Assembly: GCA_963082875.1 (NCBI GenBank)
Contig: OY720103.1
Span: 1,426,001 to 1,490,000 of the forward strand
Source: Corella eumyota
Lineage: Eukaryota; Chordata; Ascidiacea; Phlebobranchia; Corellidae
DNA length: 64,000 bases
Direction: 5' to 3'
This document shows, in pieces, positions 24,528 to 34,647 of the stretch. Made by a program: the position numbers and the translations under genes. The notes under the pieces were generated by a model. It did not search any database and was not told the DNA's origin. It saw only the letters and a program-made list of their open reading frames with translations. The stretch's first letter is position 1, and each line of letters starts with the position of its first letter.

Positions 24528-25073
24528 TATTATACACCCTTGACAAAAAGGTGGGCGTGATTCATCTTCTGTGTCTGTTATTTTTGTATCATCATGGGTT
24601 GGATATTTACTTGGCTGCAGAAGAGCAGCAGTTTCTTCAATATTTGTATCTGGAACTTGCAACGGTTGGTTGTATTCAGGTATTTGAGACGATTTAGGTC
24701 GTAATAAAGGTGGGATGTACTGTGATGGAATTGCATGTGGATGTGTTATGTCCCTGCGAACTTCTACAGATACACCGTCATTTAATGTCGTCCATTTTTT
24801 ATTTCCATACAAATCCTCGGAACCTAAACTCACCTCAATGGTTTTTATTTTGTTTCTGTGCTGTAGAACACGGAACACATAAAGTCGACGATTATCTAAT
24901 GAATAATATTTTTCATTATTTTTGAGCACTTCTATATTAGGAAAGTCACTGGCTTGCATCTTCCCCTCTTCAATTTCTAGTATTGTTGCGTTTACGTTTT
25001 TACCACCATGGAAGCATGGATTGATGCTATTTTGCATAAACCGTATTTTAAATGGTTCTAATTGAAGCGTCAT
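24522..25073 (-). CDS. ParB/sulfiredoxin-like domain protein, paralogue E (intronless, CaaX-like end)
   Basis: Unnamed family member, 183 residues, the shortest and first in transcription order. It begins MTLQLEPFKIRFMQNSI, lacking about ten N-terminal residues present in the others. IRFMQNSI is at 10-17, the GGKNVNATI stretch follows, and DNRRLYVF is at 60-67. TLNDGVSVEVRRD and THPHAIPSQYIPP are also kept. The variable middle is reduced to about 40 residues. It ends FCQGCIIS: CIIS fits the CaaX prenylation consensus (Ser at the last place favours farnesyl), with a second Cys three residues upstream as in palmitoylated and farnesylated Ras-like tails. This is a motif match, not proof. No intron or signal peptide was seen. 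Confidence 0.85.
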   Translation of the reverse strand: MTLQLEPFKIRFMQNSINPCFHGGKNVNATILEIEEGKMQASDFPNIEVLKNNEKYYSLDNRRLYVFRVLQHRNKIKTIEVSLGSEDLYGNKKWTTLNDGVSVEVRRDITHPHAIPSQYIPPLLRPKSSQIPEYNQPLQVPDTNIEETAALLQPSKYPTHDDTKITDTEDESRPPFCQGCIIS

Positions 25074-25264
25074 CTTTTTTGAAAAATGTTTTCTTTAATG
25101 TACCCTAAACCTGACTTGGTATACTGGTAGGTTATATCAATTCAAGGTTTTATATACTATCTATTTAATTCATTTTTGGAATGGTGGGAGGTTATCCATT
25201 TACAACTATTTTAATAAGTGCGTTGGTTTTTGCTAATAATATATATTAATATAGTCTTGTTACG

Positions 25265-25545
25265 CGGTCTCATGCAAATTACGCAAAACGTTTGTATTGT
25301 TTAATGCATAGGCAGTATTTATTTAAATAAGTGTTGCCTCATGTAAGTAGGAATCACAAATTTTTTAAATCAACGATAATCTAAAAATGGTATTTTACAT
25401 TTTGTTTTGGCTGACATGTTGACATGTATTAGCGGTCATATATTAATTACGCAAATGTTTCTTATTGTTTATTGTGTAGGTAGTTTAATTGAAACAGTAT
25501 AAAGCTGCCAACGCATGTAAGAAGGAAACGCATTATAGTCTATAA
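25265..25545. repeat. Diverged tandem duplication, offset about 168 bp
   Basis: CGGTC...AATTACGCAAA...GTATTGTTTAATG at 25265-25370 recurs in diverged form from 25433, with blocks such as AATTACGCAAA, TATTGTTTA and GCATGTAAG in the same order. It lies between paralogue E and the MOXD1-like 3' end. No gene was seen. Confidence 0.55.
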
Positions 25546-25658
25546 GTAATTTTGACAAATGACTTTGCAATTTGTAAACTATAGAGTAGAATTTTGTAAA
25601 TCGTTTTTTCTTATTGCTGAAACGTTAGGTATAAAATTATTATGCTTAGCAAACTTGA

Positions 25659-28600
25659 TCAAAGGACACAGTTTATTAATAAGCAAACAAAACATAAAAA
25701 CACAAGATATAAAGATGGCGAAACATGAGTTTTACTTGAATTCGTCTTGTTTTGAAATAAGATGTCATCAGATCTTGAAGGCATTGATAAAATTGAAATA
25801 TTTGTAAAAAATGAATCACTTGTGTAGTTGCACATCTCATTATTTTCGTGGTACGGTTTTTGTATATATATAGCACTACTATCCCGGCGATACTATCACA
25901 AAAAGTTTGTTTAATGTTGTATCAAGTAAGGTAGCAAAACTAAGTTTTATAGTATTCAGCAACTTACACCATTTGGTTGATAGTTATCAATTCCAGAACA
26001 AAAGTGCAGTCGTTTTGCATTTCTTAAAAATTCGCTAAACTCTAAAGCTGTTTGATTATTCCAAGTTTTCTAAATAAATATCAACAACCTCTTTAAATGT
26101 TTCAATCAACAGGTCTAAAATGATATTTACCCCATTAATAAGGTGCCACACGTCTGTTTCTTCGTTTGTTCTTGTTCTCTTAACATGTACTTCTTTCCAC
26201 GACGATCGGATGCTGAATTTTCCAATATAACTGTAATAATAAAGCATTATGAAAAGGTGTATTGATATTGTAGATGTTATGTATTGATACTTTAAAATAA
26301 TCTACCTGTGCCTTCGTATTCCAAAATAATGTAGAATATCTGGAATCTGTGCAGAAGACTCGCACACACCTATTTTTAAACGTGGATAATAAAACAAAAC
26401 ACCGAGACACATTTCTTCTTTAGTGCTTAAACCACCCTAAACGAACACATATGTACGGATATTTTTAACCGTATTTCCATATTCTTTATTATGAAAATCT
26501 TCTGTAGATATTCTACATTAATTAGAACTAACTGTCGTTATATTGGTCCGTATTCCATTTGTTGTATATCTACAAATTACTTGAATTGAATCACCAACTT
26601 TAATTTCCCGTATTGGGTTTACATATCGAATTTCCTGGTAGCTAAAATCGTAATGCTTATCTTCACTGATTTTTTTCAATTCAACGTTTTCTCTAAAATT
26701 TTAATAAATATGTAGTATTAATATTTGATATTGTATCAAGTAAAGGTTGTTGGTAAATTTTGGTAACCTTATGTGTTTAACTTCTATTGATGATCCAACA
26801 GTATGAGTATGATGTCCAACAGCAAATATATTCAACGTTGTGATGTTCAATTCTTGCATAGCCTTTAAAGCATGTTAATGTTAAAATTATACAAAAACTA
26901 CACCAAATCAACTACACCAAGTTTTTTGTATTTATTTATCCTACATATGAACTGGTCGACTTTACAGTTTTACACCAGCCTAAAGTTAGGGTGACATCAG
27001 TTGCTCTGACCCAATTATTTATCTGCTTAGGACGAATATACCTACATTAAACCTTTTTTACACTTACACAATGCAAACATGATGCAGAGCAGTCTCCATA
27101 CACTGGAAATGAGTTTGCATTTGGAGGGATAATCATATGTAAAGGTGAAACAAAATGACCAGTTAACATTGCTCCAGAGTCGAACTCTCGAAGCTGGGAA
27201 GTATAAATAAATCTCCATCCAGATGTATCTACAATGCCTGTTACAAACATAAAAATTTCAAGTTGTTACAATGATAACAATAGTTTCTGTGTTTATCTAA
27301 ATCATCTACTTTTTACCTGAAATCTTCTCAGGATTGTTGTAATGAATTTCCAATCGGAAATGTTTCGTATCTCCTGGTTCCCCCAGCGACATTCCAACAT
27401 TCGGTGGGAATACAAAAGGCTTAAAACATATTGGAGATATAATATACATTATATGTAAATAGAATACCTACTGAGTCACTGATTTTGTCTTACCCCTCCT
27501 CCCATTGCCCATGCACTTATGAGTAGCCTACATTTGAGTATATCATCAGTTGGTTGTGGGGTGTAACATTCAACACTCTTGCCCACAATTGAAGGGTCCT
27601 AAATGTATTATGGTTATGTAAATGTTTTGGGAAGAAATAGTGATGTTATTATAAACTTACTTCCAGTACATCTTCGCATTGGTAGCCAAGCATATGGTGA
27701 GCATATTTGATGCTATCAACGTTTCCAAATATGGGCTCCATCTACAAGTACATTAATACAGAATTAAAAATCAAAGTATTTTCAAAGTCTTTCAGTTAAA
27801 TTGGTGCTAACCTGGACAACATGATGTTTAAATGGCAGGGAAGGTACAGCAAATAAAGTGCAGGCATAATAGGTTTTAAGTGGAGGTAGCAAGGTTGGTT
27901 CAAACTGGAAATCCATTGGTTTATAAGTTACATTGTCGAGTTTAATTTGTTGGCGAGGTGAATTCAGGAAAAACAGATTCTGCGCGCCTTTTAACACAAA
28001 AATAACAGTTTACTGAGTTGTATACAAACTAAATTTATACCTAGTTACCTTTGTTTGTGAAGTGATAGTCGTCTGGAGAAAATATATTTTCAGTTGGGTC
28101 TTTCATTCCAGTTGCCCAAATCACTTTAAATGTGTCAGCCTAACATACAAAAAACTTTATAATTTGTATTTTGATACATGATTTGTTTATCAACAAATCG
28201 TCTTACAGTTATTGTAATGTCTTGGTTGTTATCACAAGTCCGCAGGTTTCGTCTGAACTTCAAGATTGTCCATGTATTTATCTCTGATCCCATTAAAATT
28301 TCTAAGTTCTGATTCTGGTCCAACGGTGGGAAGCCGTTAACATTTGTACCGTGCCTATCCTGGTAACACAATAAAAAATAAGCCACATATTCTTATTCTT
28401 GACTCTACTAGTTCAAATATATCTTAACTTACAGTAATATAAACTGTTTCTTCTTTGACCCAGCCTACAAAGATGTCAGCATTTGCCATTCCTCCAGTAT
28501 GAGATATACCAAGTCCCACCCAGCCTAAAGTTCTTGCGTGAATCTAAATTTGTGTGATTCCATTTACTAAACTTTATTAAATTTTAAGGTTTTTATGTAA

Positions 28601-28774
28601 AAAAGATTTTACCTCAAATGTGATCGTCTCATTTTTAATCTTCCAGTAGAGTATATATTCTGACTGAAGCTTGGTGCTGTGTAAATATTGTTCAGTTGAG
28701 TTTGGTGGTATAATTTGATCTGTTAAAACCTTGTCAAAACCTGTACATATTAATAATACCGCGAACAAATTCAT
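25659..28774 (-). CDS. MOXD1: MOXD1-like copper monooxygenase (DOMON plus type-II Cu monooxygenase), 15 exons
   Basis: Dopamine-beta-hydroxylase family member of the MOXD1 type; human MOXD1 is an ER protein of uncertain substrate. Exons in order: 28613-28774, 28433-28543, 28207-28359, 28049-28139, 27812-27987, 27661-27741, 27494-27598, 27317-27419, 27068-27237, 26768-26862, 26533-26692, 26306-26436, 26131-26230, 25968-26069, 25659-25892. Phases agree, giving 657 residues (human 613). Residues 1-18 are a signal peptide (MNLFAVLLICTGFDKVLT), followed by a DOMON domain to about 150. Copper ligands visible are His227-His228 and His319 (EIHYNNP) for CuH, and His402-x-His404 and Met478 (KEEMCLGVLFYYP) for CuM. 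The KPYHENNEMCNYTS stretch matches the human C-terminal region, and the protein ends in a hydrophobic stretch (LYLVFLCFVCLLINCVL) like human, so it is membrane- or GPI-anchored. Intron 13 is only 61 bp. Confidence 0.9.
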
Positions 28775-29046
28775 AGCGAATTCTAGCTTACATTCAGGCC
28801 CTATATTCCTTTCTATATTGTATGCACAAACATATTATGAACAATTGTGCTACGCGATTTCAACCGCAAAACTAGATCATTGTGCTACCTATTTCCTGCC
28901 TAAATAAACAGTGCAAAACTGTCAAAGTATCCGAACCTGTGACCGTTTACCTATATATACCTTATGAAAGTTTAATTTGATAAGTGTAGAAAGGTTGTTT
29001 GTATATCTTATTACAAAAAAAACAAATAATAATTGGAATTGCAAAA

Positions 29047-29052
29047 TTTATT
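29047..29052 (-). terminator. NUP88 polyadenylation signal
   Basis: AATAAA on the minus strand lies 35 nt past the NUP88 stop, implying a very short 3' UTR. Confidence 0.5.
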
Positions 29053-29087
29053 TAGAAAAAGTTTGTTTTTAAAGGAAGATAAATCGA

Positions 29088-32000
29088 TTAATTGCCAACT
29101 TGGACGTTCATGTTGTTGATCTTCTTAATCAATTCATGTATCTTTTCACCCCTAAAAACAATCGGTTACTTTTAACTAAACTAGTTAGGAATTGTATAGA
29201 TATGTGTAACATTTTCTTAATTTTTCAATTTGCAAAAAAACATAAATTAGTGCCCTAGTTAGACATACTCATCTAGTAGTATTGCTTTAAAGCGTTCCGT
29301 CTGTAGTGATCTGTTAACAGCTTGGTTAGCATCACCATATACTCCACCATACCCCAATCCACTGCTACCCCCCTTTAACTTTTTAATCTGATATTCTTGC
29401 TTAATTTTTAGTTGTTTAATTTTGTTGTCAAGTGGAAGCAATTTTTCTTGTAAGGTTTTTAGTTCTTTTCCCATAGATTTTTCAGCCTTAAAAAAGAATC
29501 AGATTATAACATCTAAGGTAACACAACACTACTTTATGGTTAGCAAAGTAGTATATCTAGAGTCTTTTTGTTTTACAATTTAAGTGAAACTTTTCAAGTA
29601 TTTTTAGAAGTTGCTAATATGAGTTCTGTCGGTATATTTTATAACTTACATTGGAAAAAACTGGGTTTCTATCCTTGACACACTTCACAATTCTGTTCAA
29701 CCTTTCGATTAAGTTTTCTTGTCTTTCTTGGCAATCTTCGTAATCATTAGCAATTTGTTCTGTAGTTTCTTTTAAACTTGCTCTGTTAAAACAACAAATT
29801 TATAAGATTATCCCAAGTACACTTTACTTTATTAATTAAAGTTGAAATAAATGTAATTCCATAATACCTAAAATGATCTAATTCATTCAACTCTTCTTTT
29901 TGTTGTTCCTTCATGTCGTTCAATAATGCAACTTTCTTGGAGACCGCTGCTCTTGCTACTTTCTGCTTCAAGATATATTCATTTCTTAAGATATTCGTGG
30001 CTCTTAATACAAGTTGAAGACACTGTTTGTCATCTGCAGCCTTGTCCCATTCACCAGCCCTGTTAAAGTTAATATATTACTATAATAAACCTTTGTATAT
30101 TATAAGTGTAGTATTGTAATAGTTGTGTAGTAGTTATCACACTTTTAGTTCTAAATTGTTTGTAGGCAAACCTATGTGTGCAAACCTGATCATGGGTTGG
30201 GATACATCTCTTTTCAGTATATCTTTAATATGTGCCTCAAAGTTAAGTTGTGTTGGTTTAACCTGCGTTGTTTCTGTTAATGTTGTTTCAATGTTGTTGG
30301 ACATAAGAGGCAGTGCAGGAGGGTGGAAAGTATTACTAAACACAAGGGAAAAAATTAAAGGTATATAAAGTGCATACATTACAAGAACTATAGCTTTAAA
30401 ACAATAGCATTTTAGGCATATTTTGTGAAAGGTTTAATTGTCAAAACAATGAACTTACAGTAAGTTAACACATAAGCAGTGCTTGTCAGCGGTAAGACAG
30501 ATCAAAGTCGGGCCAAGCATTGGATCAGTTGCGATTGTAAAACCAATAATTGGACATACAGGGGTTAAAGATGTTGGTCTTGTACATAAGACATGCTCAA
30601 TAATACAAGGTTCATCCTGTAAAAATAGAGGAACTATTAGAATATTAATAAATATATTTTTCTTTGGCCAAGTGCAATACCGATCTTTTATAGGCAAATC
30701 TTTCAAAGACATTTTCTTACATTTGCAAGTGCTGTCAAACCTTCTGTGTTATCGTCATCTGTGCCTACAAAGTTGTCGAGTTTATTTAACCATGGCAACG
30801 CTACAGAGTGAACTCCAACTGAAGTACAACAGTGATAACGGCATGGCAACACAGGATCTAAAATAATTTAAATTGAAAAAACTGTATTACACAACAAATT
30901 AATATATAAACCTACTCCTTCACTTTGTTATTTGCTACAAATCTCACCTTTATAAAGAGTTATAAGCCGACTCTCATTTTCATCTTCTTCCATTGTAAGA
31001 TCAAGTTCCAGCTCTGCACTCTCGTACACACATAAAATAGGAGGAGTTAAATCTGAAGCATTTGTGTCAGATTTGGAAGAGACACTTGACTGAAAATTAC
31101 AAGATCTTTTAATGCTTTTACTTGAATATATTAATACTTATGGAATAAGGATAGTTATTAAGTGCACTAACAAAATCTTTTAGCAAGTTTGGTGTATTAA
31201 TTTTAAAGACAAAAGTATCTAATAAGTTACCTGTGAATCAAATGCATCATTCTTGTCGTTGCTCCACAGCGCAACACAGTGGTGAAGTTTCCCAGTCGCT
31301 GTAGCAATCACAATAATGGAAGGTGACTCTCCCATGACAAGAATCGAACAAGATTCTACCCCGTAATTATCCTCAGCAGCAGGGAGCATAATAAGAGGGC
31401 CATAAAGCATCTCATTACTGTATCTATAAGAAAATGTTAGACATTTACTTCTTATCGTCTCCAAACAAAGTTACATTGAAAACTTAGAAAAAAACTTGCG
31501 GCAATATTACTTGTTTTCAGTGAGAGATAAAAGTAAAAGCAAAATGTCTCCATTTCCTTGTAATAAATACATCGCTTGTAAAACAACTTCTTCATGTGGT
31601 TTACCAAATCTTGTTTTAGCAGATGGTTTGTATTCAATATTTGAGGCAAATGCAAATGCCTTGACTGTTTCACCCAGGCCAGATAATGCTGAATAGCTGT
31701 AACAAAACAGTTTTATTAGAAAGAGCTACAGCTATAACACTATTTGAAGATTACCACTATCTTTTTTAAACAACTAATTTTATTACAGTATGTTTATAGA
31801 AAAAATAATAAGTAATTAATTTTTAACTAGTTGTCAAACTTTTTGTTACTATTCTAATGATACTTACGTTGGCACAAGTGAAACTCTGGATGCAGAAATC
31901 GACGAGTTTGCATCATTCGATTGATAAAGTTTATGAGTTTGTATAGGCACCTCTTGGTTAGCTTCTATGTTGAATATTCTCAGCACATTGTCTGATGTAA

Positions 32001-32802
32001 GCAAGCACAAATGTGGAGGCATGTTTGCAGGTGTAGGATACCAAGATGCTTGCAGAAGTTGTACAGAGATATTGGTAGTAAAAAAACGCTCAGCTATGTA
32101 AAAGCACCTGATTAAAAACAAATAAAAAAATGAGTAAATGAACACTTAACGTAATTTTTTCTTATGTATATAGTTAGTCCTACCCTTCAAAAGGGGGTTA
32201 TTAAATTCCTAAATACCTGCAGGTTATTTTCTTTTTACCACCCTCGAATTGCCCCTTACGACCCCATCTGTGGGGTAAAGTTATAACTGCAATTCTTCGC
32301 GAGCCAATGAGAGCAACGTAGTTGTGTGAGGAATTAAACAAGATGGATTGGACTTGAAATAAGGAGGCATCTTCGCACATTAACATCTAAAAATGTAATA
32401 GCATATCTTAAATTAAAATCAGTCCAAAATAAGGGGTGAAGCTTCCATCTCAACCCCTATAAAAAGCTTAAACAATTATTTGATGCATAAGAAATATATT
32501 CTATTGGAATTAATATAAAAAACACTTTGTATATTTACACAGTTACAGTTGTTAAGTATAGAAGTTTACAAAATATAATTTACTTGAATATCCTCGACAC
32601 TGTCATCTTCAAAAGCAGATCTTAAGTTTGAAGTATAGAGACAAGTTTTGTAGTTGCTCCAAACAAAGAGATTACTTCCATCAATGTGCATCAGCTGATC
32701 TGCTCTTTCTCTTGGGTCGCTTCCAATAGTCTTCTCCTCTTTAAGGATCTTGAAGATCTCATGATTTTGTAAAATATCAGAACTTTTTTCCGGTGAAAAC
32801 AT
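29088..32802 (-). CDS. NUP88: Nucleoporin Nup88, 13 coding exons
   Basis: Nup88 sits on the cytoplasmic face of the nuclear pore with Nup214 and Nup62 and takes part in CRM1-dependent export. Exons in order: 32584-32802, 32217-32386, 31868-32107, 31511-31696, 31231-31423, 30948-31089, 30721-30857, 30459-30616, 30186-30335, 29868-30059, 29650-29782, 29269-29486, 29088-29151. All have GT-AG borders and phases agree, giving 733 residues (human 741). Diagnostic stretches are NYVALIGSRRIAVITLPHRW, FEGGKKK, LCLLTSDNVLRIFNIEA, LPAAEDNYGVESCSILVMG, IIVIATATGKLHHCVAL, IIEHVLCTRPT and LNFEAHIKDILKRDV. The first two thirds form the beta-propeller. From about residue 530 the sequence is Lys/Glu/Gln-rich coiled coil, ending EGEKIHELIKKINNMNVQVGN like the human end. 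An acceptor-like TTCTTAAAG lies 28 nt before the ATG. The upstream neighbour on the same strand ends 247 bp away. Confidence 0.95.
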
Positions 32803-33017
32803 AGCCAGTTATTTTATGAATTTTAAAACCTTTAAGAATAATAAATTTGTTAATTTGGTAAAAATATTAACTATAATAAACGAACACAAATAATAAAGTT
32901 TGCTGAAGTTCTTTGCACCATTTTTATAATCTAGTTTTGCTTATTTTTTGGCACAAATTTATTTTGAAAAGTACGCTTTAAAAATACCACCTTAGTTAAA
33001 ATTTTGCATATCAAAAA

Positions 33018-33023
33018 TTTATT
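33018..33023 (-). terminator. Polyadenylation signal of the proximal J-protein gene
   Basis: AATAAA on the minus strand lies 26 nt after the stop at 33050. No matching hexamer was seen on the minus strand between the two J-protein genes (33794-33981). Confidence 0.45.
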
Positions 33024-33049
33024 TTAAAGTATTTATAAATATTAAGAAA

Positions 33050-33793
33050 TTATTCCTTTTTTATTTTTCTTTCCTCTAGCCATTTTAAATGATCCATTTC
33101 AATTACTTCTAAATCAAGCGGGTCTCTATAAATATATATGCTATAACCGATCGACAAAAGAACCAAAACACCCATAAATGCAAAAAACAATTTTACTTCG
33201 AAATTAAAAAACTGGTGATCTTTCTTTATTTGTGACCTATCGTGACTTGCAAATTGGGGTCCCCCTCCCCCATGAGCTCTAGAATAGTCCCAGTGCTTTT
33301 GCCAGAACTTGCTTTTAACATCTTTTTGCATGTATCGCTTTGCCCTTGATTGACCGTAGGGATTAACATAGTCCGTCCATCGATCAGCATTCTGTCTTGC
33401 TTTCTCATACTCAGCGTAAGGACTTTTATAACTTGCTGAGCGGTGGGGATTTTTAATGGAGGATGCTGTCATGGTGCCATGTTTGTTAAATTCATATTTG
33501 GGTACACTTGAATGAAAAGTGTCGCTGTCATATTCATTTCTTGATGAAACCTTACTTAGAATAGAATAAGCGTGATTGAGTTCTACAAATTCATCGTGAG
33601 TATCTTTACCCTCAGTGTTACTTGCATCTGGATGTAGAATCTTGGATCTCTTCAGAAAGGCTTCTTTTATTTCATCTTGCGTTGCGTGTCTTGATATCCC
33701 CAATCTTTCATAATGTGTTTGTAGTTGGATTGATGATATACTAAACTGTCGAGCACAATTCGTTATTGGTTTCCATTTTAAAACTAAATTCAT
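33050..33793 (-). CDS. Membrane-anchored J-domain protein (DNAJC4-like), intronless, proximal copy
   Basis: A J-domain protein stimulates an Hsp70 ATPase. It is one frame of 247 residues. The J domain spans about 26-90: THYERLGISRHATQDEIKEA, the catalytic loop HPD at 54-56 (KILHPDASN), then FVELNHAYSILSK. A Tyr/Trp/Lys-rich linker follows, then one membrane span at about 201-221 (FFAFMGVLVLLSIGYSIYIY) and a charged tail. J domain near the N-terminus plus a single downstream span is the DNAJC4 layout. The leading 20 residues are basic and lack acidic residues, so mitochondrial import is plausible but unproven. A neighbouring gene of the same layout lies 188 bp upstream; identity between them is low outside the J core. 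An acceptor-like TTTTACAG ends 42 nt before the ATG. Confidence 0.88.
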   Translation of the reverse strand: MNLVLKWKPITNCARQFSISSIQLQTHYERLGISRHATQDEIKEAFLKRSKILHPDASNTEGKDTHDEFVELNHAYSILSKVSSRNEYDSDTFHSSVPKYEFNKHGTMTASSIKNPHRSASYKSPYAEYEKARQNADRWTDYVNPYGQSRAKRYMQKDVKSKFWQKHWDYSRAHGGGGPQFASHDRSQIKKDHQFFNFEVKLFFAFMGVLVLLSIGYSIYIYRDPLDLEVIEMDHLKWLEERKIKKE

Positions 33794-33981
33794 GTTCTTT
33801 TTACCTTAGTTAATTGGGCATAGTTCTTGGTTATCTGTAAAACTTTAAAAATTAAAAATAAATATAATTTAAGTCAGATAAAATTTCACTATATTAAAAT
33901 TGATAATTCAAGAAAAAAATTATAAGCAACACCACAGTTGAAACAATTTAACCAAAATTTACTACAATTTGTTTTCAGTTT

Positions 33982-34647
33982 TTAATCCTGTTTTACATTT
34001 TCATTAGTAGAATTATCAACAGGCTTGCGCTGCCTTTGCCGTCGAAAGCGCTGTTGGTTATATAATTCCTGGTTTAATTTATTTTGTATGCTCAATAAAT
34101 CTGCTTCGTCAGCATTTCTTGGTTTCAGTGAATAAATTTGTTTTATTTTTTTCCAAGTCAATATGAAGAGGAAATACACAAATATCATTGTTCCGACAAT
34201 AACACCAACATAATGTTTACTTCTGTCATATTGAATGTTATGGGACTCAGATTGCTGGCGCCTTCGAAATTCTTCATATTCATTGTTTGTTTGTTTATAA
34301 TAAGGGTGTCGAAATCCAGCATTATGTCTAGAGTGGGGAATATTTTTACCCCCTTTTCTTTGCAAGTCATAAATTTGTCTTTCTTTTGTATTACTTAACA
34401 CGTTGTAAGCTTCTTTAAGTTTAACAAAGTTTGTGTGGGAGTTTTTCCCCACATTTCGGTCTGGATGAAACTGTTTACATTTTTCTAAATAAGCATTTTT
34501 TATCTCCGTTTGATTCGCGTTTTTGTCCACCTCTAGAATATCATAATAACTTTTTCCATGGATAAAATGACAAGGAATAAAAGCAGGAATTCTTACGTTT
34601 ATAAACTGTACACGAATTTTAAAACAACACGATTTTAAACTTAGCAT
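33982..34647 (-). CDS. DNAJC4: Membrane-anchored J-domain protein (DNAJC4-like), intronless, distal copy
   Basis: One frame, 221 residues. The J domain is at about 33-95: KSYYDILEVDKNANQTEIKN, HPD at 61-63 (FHPDRNVGK), then FVKLKEAYNVLSNTKERQIY. A charged, Gln/Asn-rich linker leads to one membrane span at about 147-164 (VGVIVGTMIFVYFLFILTW) and a basic tail rich in Gln and Arg. Length, domain order and the short C-terminal helix after the span agree well with human DNAJC4 (241 residues). The N-terminus (MLSLKSCCFKIRVQFINVR) is basic and hydrophobic, as in a mitochondrial presequence. Start and stop are unambiguous within one exon. It is divergent from TRRAP, whose ATG is 776 bp away, and directly upstream of the second J-protein gene on the same strand. 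Confidence 0.85.
   Translation of the reverse strand: MLSLKSCCFKIRVQFINVRIPAFIPCHFIHGKSYYDILEVDKNANQTEIKNAYLEKCKQFHPDRNVGKNSHTNFVKLKEAYNVLSNTKERQIYDLQRKGGKNIPHSRHNAGFRHPYYKQTNNEYEEFRRRQQSESHNIQYDRSKHYVGVIVGTMIFVYFLFILTWKKIKQIYSLKPRNADEADLLSIQNKLNQELYNQQRFRRQRQRKPVDNSTNENVKQD

Noticed and set aside
15438-25073. Bacterial horizontal transfer of a ParB gene
   Set aside because: Lack of introns is suggestive, but base composition matches the region, TATA promoters are eukaryotic, and the domain type also occurs in eukaryotes as far as I recall. There is no direct evidence of recent transfer.
26056-26247. Open frame that could be read as the last MOXD1-like exon
   Set aside because: It reads through a 61-bp intron. 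Splicing 26131 to 26069 restores phase and similarity (TWNNQTALEFSEF, CSGIDN) and leads to a further exon with the expected C-terminal hydrophobic tail.
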